Below are positions 27,801-35,379 of a DNA stretch of 64,000 nucleotides, piece after piece. Below the pieces are notes generated by a model. That model saw only the letters and a program-made list of their open reading frames with translations. It had not been told where the DNA came from and made no database searches. The position numbers were made by a program, and so were the translations under genes. Position 1 is the stretch's first letter. Each line of letters starts with the position of its first letter. The DNA is from JALYXV01 sp963791545 (GTDB taxonomy: Bacteria > Actinomycetota > Acidimicrobiia > Acidimicrobiales > Palsa-688), in the NCBI GenBank assembly GCA_963791545.1, contig CAWBSR010000017.1, positions 62,001-126,000 of the forward strand. Direction: 5' to 3'.

Positions 27801-28032
27801 CGCCGTCGGAATCTCCGGCCGAGCCCGGGCGGCCGGACCCGAGCCGGTCGAGCGGCTGCGAAAGGCGGTTTCCGCCCGTCTGCGCGACGCCATCCGCCGC
27901 ATCGAGGCCGTTCACCCGCCGCTCGGTCGCCACCTCGCCAACGCGGTGCGGACCGGCACCTACTGCTCATACCAGCCCGAGGTATCCACCATCTGGCGGT
28001 GTCAGGCGACATCTGGCGGAGATCGGTCATGA
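24859..28032 (+). CDS. Giant STAND/AAA-type ATPase with TPR region and conserved C-terminal domain (module copy 1)
   Basis: A 1057-aa predicted signalling ATPase starting at GTG 24859. The P-loop GEAGIGKT is at residues 35-42, Walker B 'ALLVLDDLHWADP' at ~134, and a sensor-like 'VGTYRDTDVV' follows. Residues ~380-860 are helical TPR-like repeats. It lacks the LuxR HTH usual in this class; instead the last ~170 residues carry 'SKGLADLAVLLARPG', 'LDRRAIAAYKDRL' and 'RLRKAVSARLRDAIRRIEAVHPPLG', a domain shared with the copy at 40891-44088. It likely senses a ligand through the TPRs and acts by an unknown output. Its stop overlaps the GNAT start by 4 nt. Confidence 0.85.
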   Translation: MGVEAHPGRALVDVALAEALGAAGGGSGRLVLLLGEAGIGKTTTARDVATSARRRGVAVRWSACWSGGATVAHAPWLTLLSGLGPPGRDAMDRLIRSEPGDVAAATAAAAARTSAYGAVVDALEQATTERAALLVLDDLHWADPGTLQLLDFVASHLPGLAVLVVGTYRDTDVVPGSPLTLLGGSADRLALHGLDHAGVAVVLGEHLGAEKGEELATEVIAMTGGNPFLVVQIGRLLAEDVGALGRGALPAGARDLLQQRLGTLGRDDRSLVVAAGVLDSPFRTTDLAQVLGQEPGQVTAALSRAAALRIVERAPGTGSWVFAHDLFRRAALDGRESSEIAELHRRAAAVLEQGDAEAAVIATHLLAAGAGEAGAWSVRAGDRAVAAMAWEEAAGHYERALASLASGEDDVRADALAGLGRARLLAGDLDGARSAFANLAALARSLGSSDLLARAALGFSADLSGFEVRLFDQRQIDLLEEAAAALATEPAPGLRATVLARLSVALSLSAPDARRLELAEAAVGLAREAGEAIVLARALAAHCDAISGPAHVGRREDEASEIIAIAEAEGDGPLELLGRRLRYVARLERGDIAGVEADAAAYARRAESIGNPLYSWYVPLWQAQQAVVAGDVEGAERLIAEAEVLGRAAGSVNGPMLATVLRLAAFFQRGDYAAAVNIVESLDVAGPDIAVYISAIGGYALAYTLAGRTVEATALLDRAAALGVRAQVVDAEWLPNMTNLVRAAAALNHPVLPDALSLLEPYASLVAFEGIGAGLYGSVARVVALGCSALGRHDDAVRYAVQALAVNRGFGGTLAADAQRTLADCMTARGDSAAEAEALHADADAAYAAVGARHLIRCSREVPPAPTPPLAGNELRRVGDVWHVAYGGTATIVKHSKGLADLAVLLARPGQEVHVTGLEGIPAAMLAGAGGDALDRRAIAAYKDRLAELAEELDDADAAHDIGRAELARAEYDVLVDQLTGAVGISGRARAAGPEPVERLRKAVSARLRDAIRRIEAVHPPLGRHLANAVRTGTYCSYQPEVSTIWRCQATSGGDRS
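27990..28019 (+). promoter_or_regulatory. Two direct ATCTGGCG half-sites before the GNAT gene
   Basis: CATCTGGCGG occurs at 27990-27999 and 28010-28019, 20 bp apart, just before ATG 28029. The half-site is the same as in the GCCAG-N7-CTGGC operators. It lies within the extreme 3' end of the ATPase gene, in the part that extends beyond the conserved C-terminus. Confidence 0.4.
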
Positions 28033-28786
28033 CGACGCTCACCGACACCAGGACGCTCACGGACCGTGCCCTTGCCGCCTCGGCCGCCCGGGTGCTCCAC
28101 GCCGCCGAGGCCATGGACCGCCCTTACACGGTCGCGGACGACCTGGTCGTCGTCTGGCAGGGCAACCGCGGGATGTTCACCAACGTCGCCTATGTCCTCG
28201 CCGAGCCCCACGACTGGGGCGACGTCCTCGCCCGAGTCGCCGCCGTCGTGCCCACGGGTCGCCCCGCCTCCCTTGTGAGCGCCGTCGGCGTACCCGACTT
28301 TTCGGCCCTCGGCTGGCACCTCGTCGGGCATCCGCCCCTGATGGTCCGTCCCGCCGGCGGCGTCAGGGCGCCGGCGCCCGCCGATCTCACGGTCGCCGAG
28401 GTGGTCGACGAAGCGGGGCTCGATGGGTTCGAGCGCGCCCTCGTCGATGCGTTCCCGACCCGGGGCTGCTTCCCTATCGCCGGGGCGACCTGTACGACGG
28501 TCGTGTGCTCGGTGGCCCGACCCGCTTCTTCCTCGGTTCCGTCGCCGGCCAGCCGGTGGCCACCGCAGCCGGGCACGTCGCAGCGGGGGTGAACGTGGTC
28601 GAGATGGTGGCGACGGCACAAGCGGCACGAGGCCATGGCTTCGGCGCTGCTCTCACGTGGGCGGCGGGCACGGTCGACCCAACTATGCCCGCCGTCCTGA
28701 TCTCCAGCGATCTCGGGCGCCCCGTCTACGAGCGGTTGGGCTTCCTGGCCGTGAGCCGCTGGACGTTCTGGCACCGCGCAGCGTAA
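28029..28786 (+). pseudogene. GNAT-family N-acetyltransferase, frameshifted
   Basis: ATG 28029 overlaps the ATPase stop (ATGA). The first ~140 residues are an N-terminal GNAT half ('DDLVVVWQGNRGMFTNVAYVL'), then near 28455 the frame must change by one missing base. The other frame continues with the acetyl-CoA-binding core 'VNVVEMVATAQAARGHGFGAALTWAAG' and the C-terminal 'PVYERLGFLAVSRWTFW'. If the indel is an assembly error this is an intact ~250-aa acetyltransferase co-expressed with the STAND ATPase. Confidence 0.7.
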
Positions 28787-28867
28787 GGCTCCGAAGGGGG
28801 TCGGGTGGCTCCGGGGGGTGTCCCTGAAGGACGTCGCCCGAGCATCGGGCAGGCGACGGCCGATTCT

Positions 28868-28913
28868 GCCGGCGGGCGGCCAGCAGCAACTTGCCCCTGG
28901 GCCGGCGTTATGT
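28868..28913 (+). repeat. Possible fifth member of the GCCGGCG/TTATG border repeat
   Basis: GCCGGCG at 28868 is followed 40 bp later by TTATG, against 43 bp in the other members. The next bases, TCATAGTCGGGAG (28912-28924), also occur at 45842-45854 near the Xer-like recombinase. Weak but positioned between two gene blocks. Confidence 0.35.
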
Positions 28914-28997
28914 CATAGTCGGGAGGCGGCTTATTGGGACGGCCTTGGGGGCCAGCTAGGGAATAGGCGACCGTTCTGGCTCGCCGCGATCACCAGC

Positions 28998-29240
28998 TCA
29001 GAAGGGTTCGAGATTCTCCTCGTTGGGGATCGATTCTCGGCCGTCGTCAGCGGAGCCCTGAGCACCGATGCCGGTCCACTCGACGTGACCGTACGGCGCT
29101 CCTCCCTCGGTGTAGCCAACGACGAACATTTGACCGCCGCAGTAGTCGATCCAGGTGTTCAGCCCGTCCTCGGTACTGACCGCTGACGGCGGCTTCTGCT
29201 CGCGCCGAGTGTGTGTCCGGCCGCGCCGAGGTCTGCTCAT
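28998..29240 (-). CDS. Small hypothetical protein
   Basis: An 80-aa ORF with a compact recognisable core, 'GLNTWIDYCGGQMFVVGYTEGGAPYGHVEW', resembling small uncharacterised actinobacterial proteins. The Arg-rich first ~15 residues may be upstream of the true start. No function is known. Confidence 0.45.
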   Translation of the reverse strand: MSRPRRGRTHTRREQKPPSAVSTEDGLNTWIDYCGGQMFVVGYTEGGAPYGHVEWTGIGAQGSADDGRESIPNEENLEPF

Positions 29241-29306
29241 AGGTCTGTCACCCAGGTTCGGGCGGGGTGACCCATTACCCGACGGGCAACCTCAGCGGCC
29301 GCCAGG

Positions 29307-29864
29307 TCAACGAAACAGGGATGACAGGCCCCGAGCAGCGGTGGAGCTGGCCGGGTCGAAGGCTTCAGGGTCGAACTCGCCACCTACCCACTCCAGCATC
29401 GACTCGTGCTCAGGGTGATCGGAGTTCGAGATGGCAGCCAGGAACTCCTCGTATCCCCACACGCCGCCGCAGTCCTCCGGTGGGCAGGCTCGCTTACCAC
29501 CGACGCAGCGGGGATAGGTCCTGTTCGGGTCGGCTTGGACCACCTTCTCCACGACCACTCGGTGGACCCAGTCGTCGCCGAAGTCATAGACGTACCTGAT
29601 GACCGTACCTTGCCGGGCGACTGTCCCCAAGCGGGCGCGACGCTCGCTCTTGGGCGGCGGTCCCCATCCCTCTCCGTCATCGGTTCCATAACGCACACCG
29701 TCGATCTCGAACTCGTGGAGATGACAGTCGTACCAGCCGAACGCGCCCTGCAGCACCTCATGCAGGTCGAGCAAGGAAGCGGACTCGGACACCAGCACCC
29801 GCCGCCACACCGGCGGTTTGGTGCCGACAATCGTCGCCTTGAACTGAAAGACGCGTCCAGCCAT
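29307..29864 (-). CDS. Plasmid pRiA4b ORF-3 family protein
   Basis: A 185-aa protein from ATG 29864, with GGAGGAG upstream. It shows family landmarks: 'FQFKATIVGTKPPVWRRVLV', 'LHEVLQGAFGWYDCHLHEF', 'YVYDFGDDWVHRV', and a Cys-containing 'YPRCVGGKRACPPEDCGG' then 'WGYEEFL'. These proteins occur on plasmids and transposons, often next to SEC-C proteins as here (30016-31497, same strand). Role unknown. Confidence 0.9.
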   Translation of the reverse strand: MAGRVFQFKATIVGTKPPVWRRVLVSESASLLDLHEVLQGAFGWYDCHLHEFEIDGVRYGTDDGEGWGPPPKSERRARLGTVARQGTVIRYVYDFGDDWVHRVVVEKVVQADPNRTYPRCVGGKRACPPEDCGGVWGYEEFLAAISNSDHPEHESMLEWVGGEFDPEAFDPASSTAARGLSSLFR

Positions 29865-30015
29865 CAGTCCCTCCTCCGTCGAACTTGGAGTAACCATAAG
29901 CCAGCGCCAGCCCCGACCGGGTGGACCCCGCGATCCCGGTCGACTGTGCGATATTCCGCGCGGTTCCTGCCTTGCCACTCCGCCGACACTGTTGGGAGGG
30001 TTATGTAGCTGGGTG

Positions 30016-31497
30016 TCAGGCCTGCTGGCCGTGGCAGTGCTTGTACTTGCGGCCGCTGCCGCAGCAGCAGGGGTCGTTACGCCCCAGGCGAGCACTGCGG
30101 GACCTTCTGCTGCTTCCCCCGGTGCCGACCAGGCGGATGGTGGTCGTCGGGTCGGCAGGGCGGCCCAACTCGGCGAGGCGGTCGAAGACGTCGGAGCGCA
30201 GCTCGAAGTCGTCCGCCTGCTCAGCCATCTCCAGGGCGGCGAGGAAATGGGATTCCGCTCCGTCAGCATCTCCCAACTCCTGCAGGGCGTCGCCTGCGTG
30301 GACCCGAACCCAGGGCTGTTCGGGCCAGCGAACCAGGTTGGCCTCGACCTGGGCCCGCGTCGCTCGGTCATCTCCCGCCTCGGCCAACGCACAACCCAGA
30401 TCGGCGGCGTAGGTCGACTCGTTGTCCGGATCGATACGGATAAGGGCGTTGGCAGCTTCCGCCGCCGCAGCGGCCAACCCGGCACGTCCCAGCTCGAGCA
30501 CCAAATTCTCCATCCACTCCGGCAGCCAGGCCATGTCCTCCTCGGCACCCAGAGCCACCGCCAGGTCCTCCGCCCGGCCACCGAACCAGCCGGCCGCCTC
30601 AACCAGGTCGGGCACCACCGCGGCCAACTCGTCGGGCTCGCGCAGCTCGAACACGAGGTCCTCGGCACCGGCCAGCCGGGTGGCCAAGCCGTTGGGCAGA
30701 TGTGGCAGCTCCAAGCGCCGGCAGGCGTCGAGCACCGCCCCCCACCCATCGGGATTCGAAGTGCGCGCCCGCTCGAACCGCTCGCTTGAGACGCGGTCGG
30801 CCTCGCCCCGATGCGCCGGGCACAGGGTCGGCACCGACTCGCCCAGCTCCCCGGGGAAACCGAAACGATCGCCCCGACAGGCTGGACACCCCGAAGCCGG
30901 CTCCGGCGAGGCGGCCAGCTCCACCGGTGAACGGTCCAGGTCGACCGGCCCGAGCGCGTCCTGCACGACATCGCTGATCGCTCCCAGGCCGATCGGTTCC
31001 CACCCCTTGGATACAAGATTCACCACGGGCGTCCCCAGCTCGGCGCCGACGCGGCGCTGGTCGAGCAGTCGGCGAACCAAGCCCTGACTGATAGCCAGGG
31101 CCGGATAGCGGCCGCTGACCACGGCCTCCTCGTTGGCCGCCGCCACCACCACAGACGAGCCGCCCAGCTCACCCACCACGTCGGCTACCCGCTCCTCCCG
31201 CCCGGCCGCGGCCATAAGCATCCACATTGGGATGTAGACCACCACCTCCAGGCCCGGCGGACCGGCGTTCACCGTAGCGAACGCGGCCGGACGGGGGACT
31301 TGGTGCTCAAGCGGATCCCACGTCACGACAAACACGCGTAACACCTCGGCCATGCGGGCCTCGGGCCCGACCAGGTCCGGCCAGGCCACTCCCAGCTCGG
31401 CCAGCATCTTCTCCTGGACCAGCGCGCCGGCCAGCACCTCGACCACGTCGGCCGGAAGGCCCGAGAAAGGAGCTGCGCTACCGGTGCTCACCCGCAC
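30016..31497 (-). CDS. TPR-like protein with C-terminal SEC-C zinc motif
   Basis: A 493-aa protein. An unrecognised N-terminal domain (~1-190) is followed by a CPAC...C-H pair (~208-232, a possible zinc ribbon), helical repeats to ~450 ('HFLAALEMAEQADDFELRSDVFDRLAELG'), and a terminal SEC-C motif 'RNDPCCCGSGRKYKHCHG'. SEC-C binds zinc and mediates protein interaction, as at the SecA C-terminus. It lies 151 bp upstream of the pRiA4b ORF-3 gene on the same strand and probably forms an operon with it. Confidence 0.85.
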   Translation of the reverse strand: MRVSTGSAAPFSGLPADVVEVLAGALVQEKMLAELGVAWPDLVGPEARMAEVLRVFVVTWDPLEHQVPRPAAFATVNAGPPGLEVVVYIPMWMLMAAAGREERVADVVGELGGSSVVVAAANEEAVVSGRYPALAISQGLVRRLLDQRRVGAELGTPVVNLVSKGWEPIGLGAISDVVQDALGPVDLDRSPVELAASPEPASGCPACRGDRFGFPGELGESVPTLCPAHRGEADRVSSERFERARTSNPDGWGAVLDACRRLELPHLPNGLATRLAGAEDLVFELREPDELAAVVPDLVEAAGWFGGRAEDLAVALGAEEDMAWLPEWMENLVLELGRAGLAAAAAEAANALIRIDPDNESTYAADLGCALAEAGDDRATRAQVEANLVRWPEQPWVRVHAGDALQELGDADGAESHFLAALEMAEQADDFELRSDVFDRLAELGRPADPTTTIRLVGTGGSSRRSRSARLGRNDPCCCGSGRKYKHCHGQQA

Positions 31498-31714
31498 AAC
31501 GCTATTCTCCGAACGGTGCCACCGACCGGCCCCCGATGTTCGTGCCCATGATGCGGGCGGGCCTCATGCCCAAACCCTGACAAACAGCACAATGCGAAGC
31601 CAGTCGCCACCCTCAGTGAACGCCAATCGCCGTCGAAAGGTGCGCTGACGCAGAGTTGGGCCACCCCAACAATGCTCATCGTCTCTGACAGAGCGAGCGA
31701 GACATCGGCCCTTT

Positions 31715-31767
31715 GCCGGCGGTAGAGGACACCCCCAACCGGCAACCGGGCAGCGCGTTATGGGGCG
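31715..31767 (+). repeat. Border repeat A (GCCGGCG-N36-TTATGGGGCG)
   Basis: GCCGGCG at 31715 and TTATGGGGCG at 31758-31767, 43 bp start to start. It separates the SEC-C module from the TetR/cupin module. It aligns with copies at 37845, 44267 and 45879; positions 10-19 (GG-CACC) are also similar. A second TTATGGG follows at 31795. Confidence 0.65.
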
Positions 31768-31900
31768 TTCTCCCTGCGCCAGAACCTGCTGGTTATGGGA
31801 CAGTCTCGGGAGACCCTGACTGGCAGTCGTCGTGGTGATATTGCGCCGATTCTGAAGGGGCTCGGTGCGTGGTCAATCCACCCCAAAATGTGGTTCGCGG

Positions 31901-32482
31901 CTACGCGAGCGCCGCAGCAAGCAAGGCGTGCGCCGCCCACCGCTCAGTCTCGAGTATTTGTGTGTCGTCGAGGCCACAGATGTCCCGCAGCACGATCCGG
32001 GCTTCTATGCCGATGACGACGGCCATCGCGTGCACGAGGCGCTCGTACTCGCCGGGAGTGAGTTGGTTGCGCACTGGTTCGAGGGCCTGCTCGACATACT
32101 CGAGTCGTCGCGACGGACGCGGGGGCACGCCCGGTTCGATCTGGTCTCGGTCGATCGTGAAGCGAATCATCTGTCGGAGGAGGTTTTCGTTGTTGACCGT
32201 CAGGTCGTGAACGGCATTGACCAGGCGGTCCACACCGGCGGCGGCCCCATCATCGGGGGAGCCGCCGTCGATGTCGCGCTCGACATCTGATCGCATTCCC
32301 TCGAGCAACGCCTCGGTCATCAGCTGATCAGCGCTCGGGAAGTAGCGATACGCCGTGCGGCGCGACACTTCAGCGGCGTCGGCCACCTCGCCTACCGTCG
32401 GCGTCCGGCCATCTGCCAGGAGGTCCAGCGCCGCGGCGACCAGGTCCCGTCGGGTCCTCGTCTTCTGCTTTTCCCTGGTCAT
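31901..32482 (-). CDS. TetR-family transcriptional regulator
   Basis: A 193-aa regulator from ATG 32482. The N-terminal HTH is clear ('TVGEVADAAEVSRRTAYRYFPSADQL', ~28-55). The remaining helical domain would bind the ligand. It is divergent from a cupin gene with an 81-bp gap, so it probably controls itself and the cupin. A longer frame exists upstream but runs through the cupin antisense. Confidence 0.88.
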   Translation of the reverse strand: MTREKQKTRTRRDLVAAALDLLADGRTPTVGEVADAAEVSRRTAYRYFPSADQLMTEALLEGMRSDVERDIDGGSPDDGAAAGVDRLVNAVHDLTVNNENLLRQMIRFTIDRDQIEPGVPPRPSRRLEYVEQALEPVRNQLTPGEYERLVHAMAVVIGIEARIVLRDICGLDDTQILETERWAAHALLAAALA

Positions 32483-32563
32483 CCCTTGACTCTCAACCTC
32501 CCTGCACCATACTGTCACATAAGTGCCATGAAGGCGCTGATGTGCCACAATGGAGGAGAGGCC

Positions 32564-33022
32564 ATGAGCCTGCAGGCCCTTATATACGAACCGGAGGCTG
32601 GCGAGACGCTCACGCTGCGGGGAACGAAAGTGCGCGTGCTGTGCACCGAAGCCGATAGTGTCGGCGCGTCGACCTTCGAGTTCCGTGCCATGCCCGGGTT
32701 CGACACTGGGTCGCACTTTCACTCGAAGATCGAAGAGCAGTTTTACGTGATCGACGGTGAGATGGAACTCCGCGCCGGCGACCAGGTGATCGTCGGCCGT
32801 CCCGGCGCCTTCGTTACTGCCCCGGCTGGGACCGCCCACGCGTTTGCGAACCGCAGCGACAGTCCCTCACGGATGCTGCTGATCTGCACCCCACCTGGTC
32901 ACGAGCGCTACTTCGCCGAACTCGCGCAGATCCTGGCCCGCCCCGGCCCGCCAGACGCTGACGACATCGCCGCACTCCGTGCTCGTTTCGACACGACGCA
33001 AGTCTCGCCGCTGTCGACCTGA
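32564..33022 (+). CDS. Cupin-domain protein
   Basis: A 152-aa single cupin from ATG 32564, with GGAGGAG 5 bp upstream. Metal ligands are visible in motif 1 'GSHFHSKIEEQFYVIDG' and motif 2 'PAGTAHAFAN'. Such proteins are metal-dependent dioxygenases, isomerases or ligand binders; this cannot be decided here. It is divergent from the TetR gene. Confidence 0.85.
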   Translation: MSLQALIYEPEAGETLTLRGTKVRVLCTEADSVGASTFEFRAMPGFDTGSHFHSKIEEQFYVIDGEMELRAGDQVIVGRPGAFVTAPAGTAHAFANRSDSPSRMLLICTPPGHERYFAELAQILARPGPPDADDIAALRARFDTTQVSPLST

Positions 33023-33346
33023 ACGAACCGCGCCCGATCGGCTAGGGCGTCCTCGCCATCAGCAGGAGGACGGTACAGAACGACGCCCGCCGCGAGCCGT
33101 GGAAGCGGCCCAGCTTGGTGATGCCTCGGTCCGCGAGCGAGCAACCGGTGCGCCTCTAACGTGAAGGAGATGAGTCCGATGGAGGGGCCTCGTGGAACAC
33201 GACATCGACCTATGAGTCGAAGGCACGGCCGGCCGACCTCAGTCAAGATAGATGTCGACCGAGAAGGCGACGAGTGCGGCGATTGAAGCCGACTGCATGA
33301 CCCGGCCTGCCGGTTCGCACCGGAGGTTTCCCTACACTGGGACGAC
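33023..33346. other. Intergenic stretch
   Basis: No supported gene; it holds the leader of the methyltransferase gene at 33347. A CCGG-rich short inverted repeat near 33303-33314 is not convincing as an operator. Confidence 0.4.
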
Positions 33347-34165
33347 ATGGACGAGAGTTCCGCGGCGTACGTCCTTGGCGGCTCTGAGAACGAGTTGGCG
33401 CGGCTACGCGCGCAGGCCGCGGAGCACGAGGCGACCGCGCGGTGGTTGCTCGACGCGATTGGAGTCCGCAGCGGATGGCGGGTTCTCGACGTCGGCTGCG
33501 GCCCCATCGGCATTTTGAGATTGCTCGCTGACGCCGTCGGGCCCGATGGCGAGGTCGTCGGTCTCGAACGCGAGGCCCGGTTCGTGGAGATGGCTCGGGA
33601 GGAGGTGGACCGCCTCGGGTTGACCTACGTGCGAATCGTCGAAGGCGACGCGCTATCGAGCGGCCTCGAGCGCGACTCGTTCGACGTCGTGCACGAGCGT
33701 CTCGTCATGGTGAATGTTCCCGAGCGAGATCAGCTCGCGGCCGAGATGCTCGCCCTGGCGAAGCCAGGAGGGTTCATCGCGATGGAAGATATCGACAACG
33801 TCTCCTGGCTGTGCGATCCACCGCACGAATCGTGGACGGCACTGCTCGAGGTCTTTCACAGTGCCTTCCGAGCCGGTGGCGGCGACCCGTTCATCGGCCG
33901 TCGACTACCGGCGCTGCTACGCGAGGCGGGCGCTGAAGCGGTGCAGACCCGCGTCCACGCCTATCTCCCCCACACCGACGAGTACCGCCGGACGCATCTC
34001 CTCGCACTGCTGGACTCCATCCGACCGCGGGTCCTCGCAAGCGGGCTGATGGATGAGGGATCGCTCGAGGGACACCGAAGCGCGCTACTGACGCACCTGG
34101 CCGACCCCACGACAGTGGTGATCGACAAGCTCCTCATCCAGTCATGGGGGCAGAAGCCCGGCTGA
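33347..34165 (+). CDS. Class I SAM-dependent methyltransferase (MT3)
   Basis: A 272-aa UbiE/Methyltransf_31-like protein. Motif I is VLDVGCGPIG (~47-56), with the acidic 'GLEREARFVEMA', motif II region 'DSFDVVHERLVMVNVP' and motif III 'ALAKPGGFIAMEDID'. The C-terminal part (~165-270) is a helical cap typical of small-molecule methyltransferases. It follows the cupin gene after a 324-bp gap, so it probably has its own promoter. Confidence 0.88.
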   Translation: MDESSAAYVLGGSENELARLRAQAAEHEATARWLLDAIGVRSGWRVLDVGCGPIGILRLLADAVGPDGEVVGLEREARFVEMAREEVDRLGLTYVRIVEGDALSSGLERDSFDVVHERLVMVNVPERDQLAAEMLALAKPGGFIAMEDIDNVSWLCDPPHESWTALLEVFHSAFRAGGGDPFIGRRLPALLREAGAEAVQTRVHAYLPHTDEYRRTHLLALLDSIRPRVLASGLMDEGSLEGHRSALLTHLADPTTVVIDKLLIQSWGQKPG

Positions 34166-34314
34166 CGAGGCGGCCTGCCACCCCGCAGCGGGCGTGACAG
34201 AGCCGGGACTGCCAGCGTCCGCGATGTCACACAACGCGATCGTTCTCACCCCGTCCCGGGAGACGTCGCCGTCTGACCCAAGGAGGTGCGGAGCCGTTTG
34301 GGTGGTTCAGTGAG

Positions 34315-35340
34315 CTACTGCGGCTTGATCCCGACGACCATCGAGTCGGGGCCGGCCAGCTGCTCGACGTAGGTGTCTTGGAAGCCGACGTCGGCCATCC
34401 ACGACTGGCAGTCGGCGCCGGTGTAGTCGAAGCCGTCCTGGGTCTCGATGAGCATGTTCAGGCTCATAAGGAGGCCGAACGTGTTGGCTCGGCGGTCGTC
34501 GTCGATGATGCTCTCGTAGACGATCAGGGCTCCGCCTGCGGGGAGTGCTTCGTACGCCTTGCGCAGCAGCATGAGCTTCTCGTCCAGGCTCCAGTCGTGA
34601 AGGAGATGCCCCATGACGAGCACGTCTGCCGTCGGCAAAGGGTCGGCGAAGAAGTCGCCGGGATGGAAGTGGAGACGGTCGGCGAGGCCGAACGAAGCTA
34701 CGTGCTTGTTGAAGATCGGCGCGACGGGCGGCAGGTCGAATCCTCCGCCGGTCAGGTGCGGGTGGCGCAGCGCGACCTGGACGGGCACGCAGCCTTCAGC
34801 TGTTCCGATGTCGATGACGGTTTGGTAGCGGTCCCAGGGGAACTTCTCGGCGATGGCGTGGGCGTCGCCCATGCTGATGCCCGTCATGGCGTGGAGGAAC
34901 TGCTCGAGCCTGTCAGCGTCCTCGTAGAGGGCGGTGAAGAAGTTCTCGCCCACCTTGGCCTCGTTCTGAGGGTGGCCGGTGCGCAGCGCCTCGGTGAGCG
35001 ATCCCCAGAAGGGATAGAGGCGGGCGTTGGCCATCTCCAGCATCCCACCGACGTATGAGGGCTTGTTCCGGTCGAGGAACAGGTCAGTCGCGGCCGAGTT
35101 GCCGTATTGATCGTCGGTCCGCTCGAGCATGCCGACCGACACCAGCGTGTCGAGGAAGTCGCGAATGCTGTTGGGGTGGAGCTCCAAGTCCATGGCCACG
35201 GTCTTGGCGTCGCGAGGTCCGTCGGCCAGGTAGGTGAACAGCCCGACTTCTACTGCGCTCAGGAGTGTCTTGGAGGCCCAGAAGCCCAACCCCAGATGCA
35301 AGATCGATTCCGGTGTGACTTGTTCGTCCATGCCGCTCAT
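34315..35340 (-). CDS. COMT-like O-methyltransferase (MT4)
   Basis: A 341-aa Methyltransf_2-type enzyme. An N-terminal winged-helix dimerisation domain ('SKTLLSAVEVGLFTYLADGP', 'HPNSIRDFLDTLVSVGMLE') precedes a SAM domain with VIDIGTAEG (~170). 'GHLLHDW' contains the His at the catalytic-base position of plant and antibiotic O-methyltransferases, implying a hydroxyl acceptor on a small molecule. ATG 35340 or 35331 could start it. It lies 39 bp downstream of the hydrolase-SARP fusion on the same strand. Confidence 0.88.
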   Translation of the reverse strand: MSGMDEQVTPESILHLGLGFWASKTLLSAVEVGLFTYLADGPRDAKTVAMDLELHPNSIRDFLDTLVSVGMLERTDDQYGNSAATDLFLDRNKPSYVGGMLEMANARLYPFWGSLTEALRTGHPQNEAKVGENFFTALYEDADRLEQFLHAMTGISMGDAHAIAEKFPWDRYQTVIDIGTAEGCVPVQVALRHPHLTGGGFDLPPVAPIFNKHVASFGLADRLHFHPGDFFADPLPTADVLVMGHLLHDWSLDEKLMLLRKAYEALPAGGALIVYESIIDDDRRANTFGLLMSLNMLIETQDGFDYTGADCQSWMADVGFQDTYVEQLAGPDSMVVGIKPQ

Positions 35341-35379
35341 GTTGCCGATGGGTCTTCCGATTTCCTTTCGACGGCCAGC

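Noticed and set aside
29307..31016. A 569-aa minus-strand ORF ending in the pRiA4b ORF-3 domain
   Set aside because: The N-terminal two thirds are an out-of-frame reading of the SEC-C gene; the pRiA4b protein starts at 29864.
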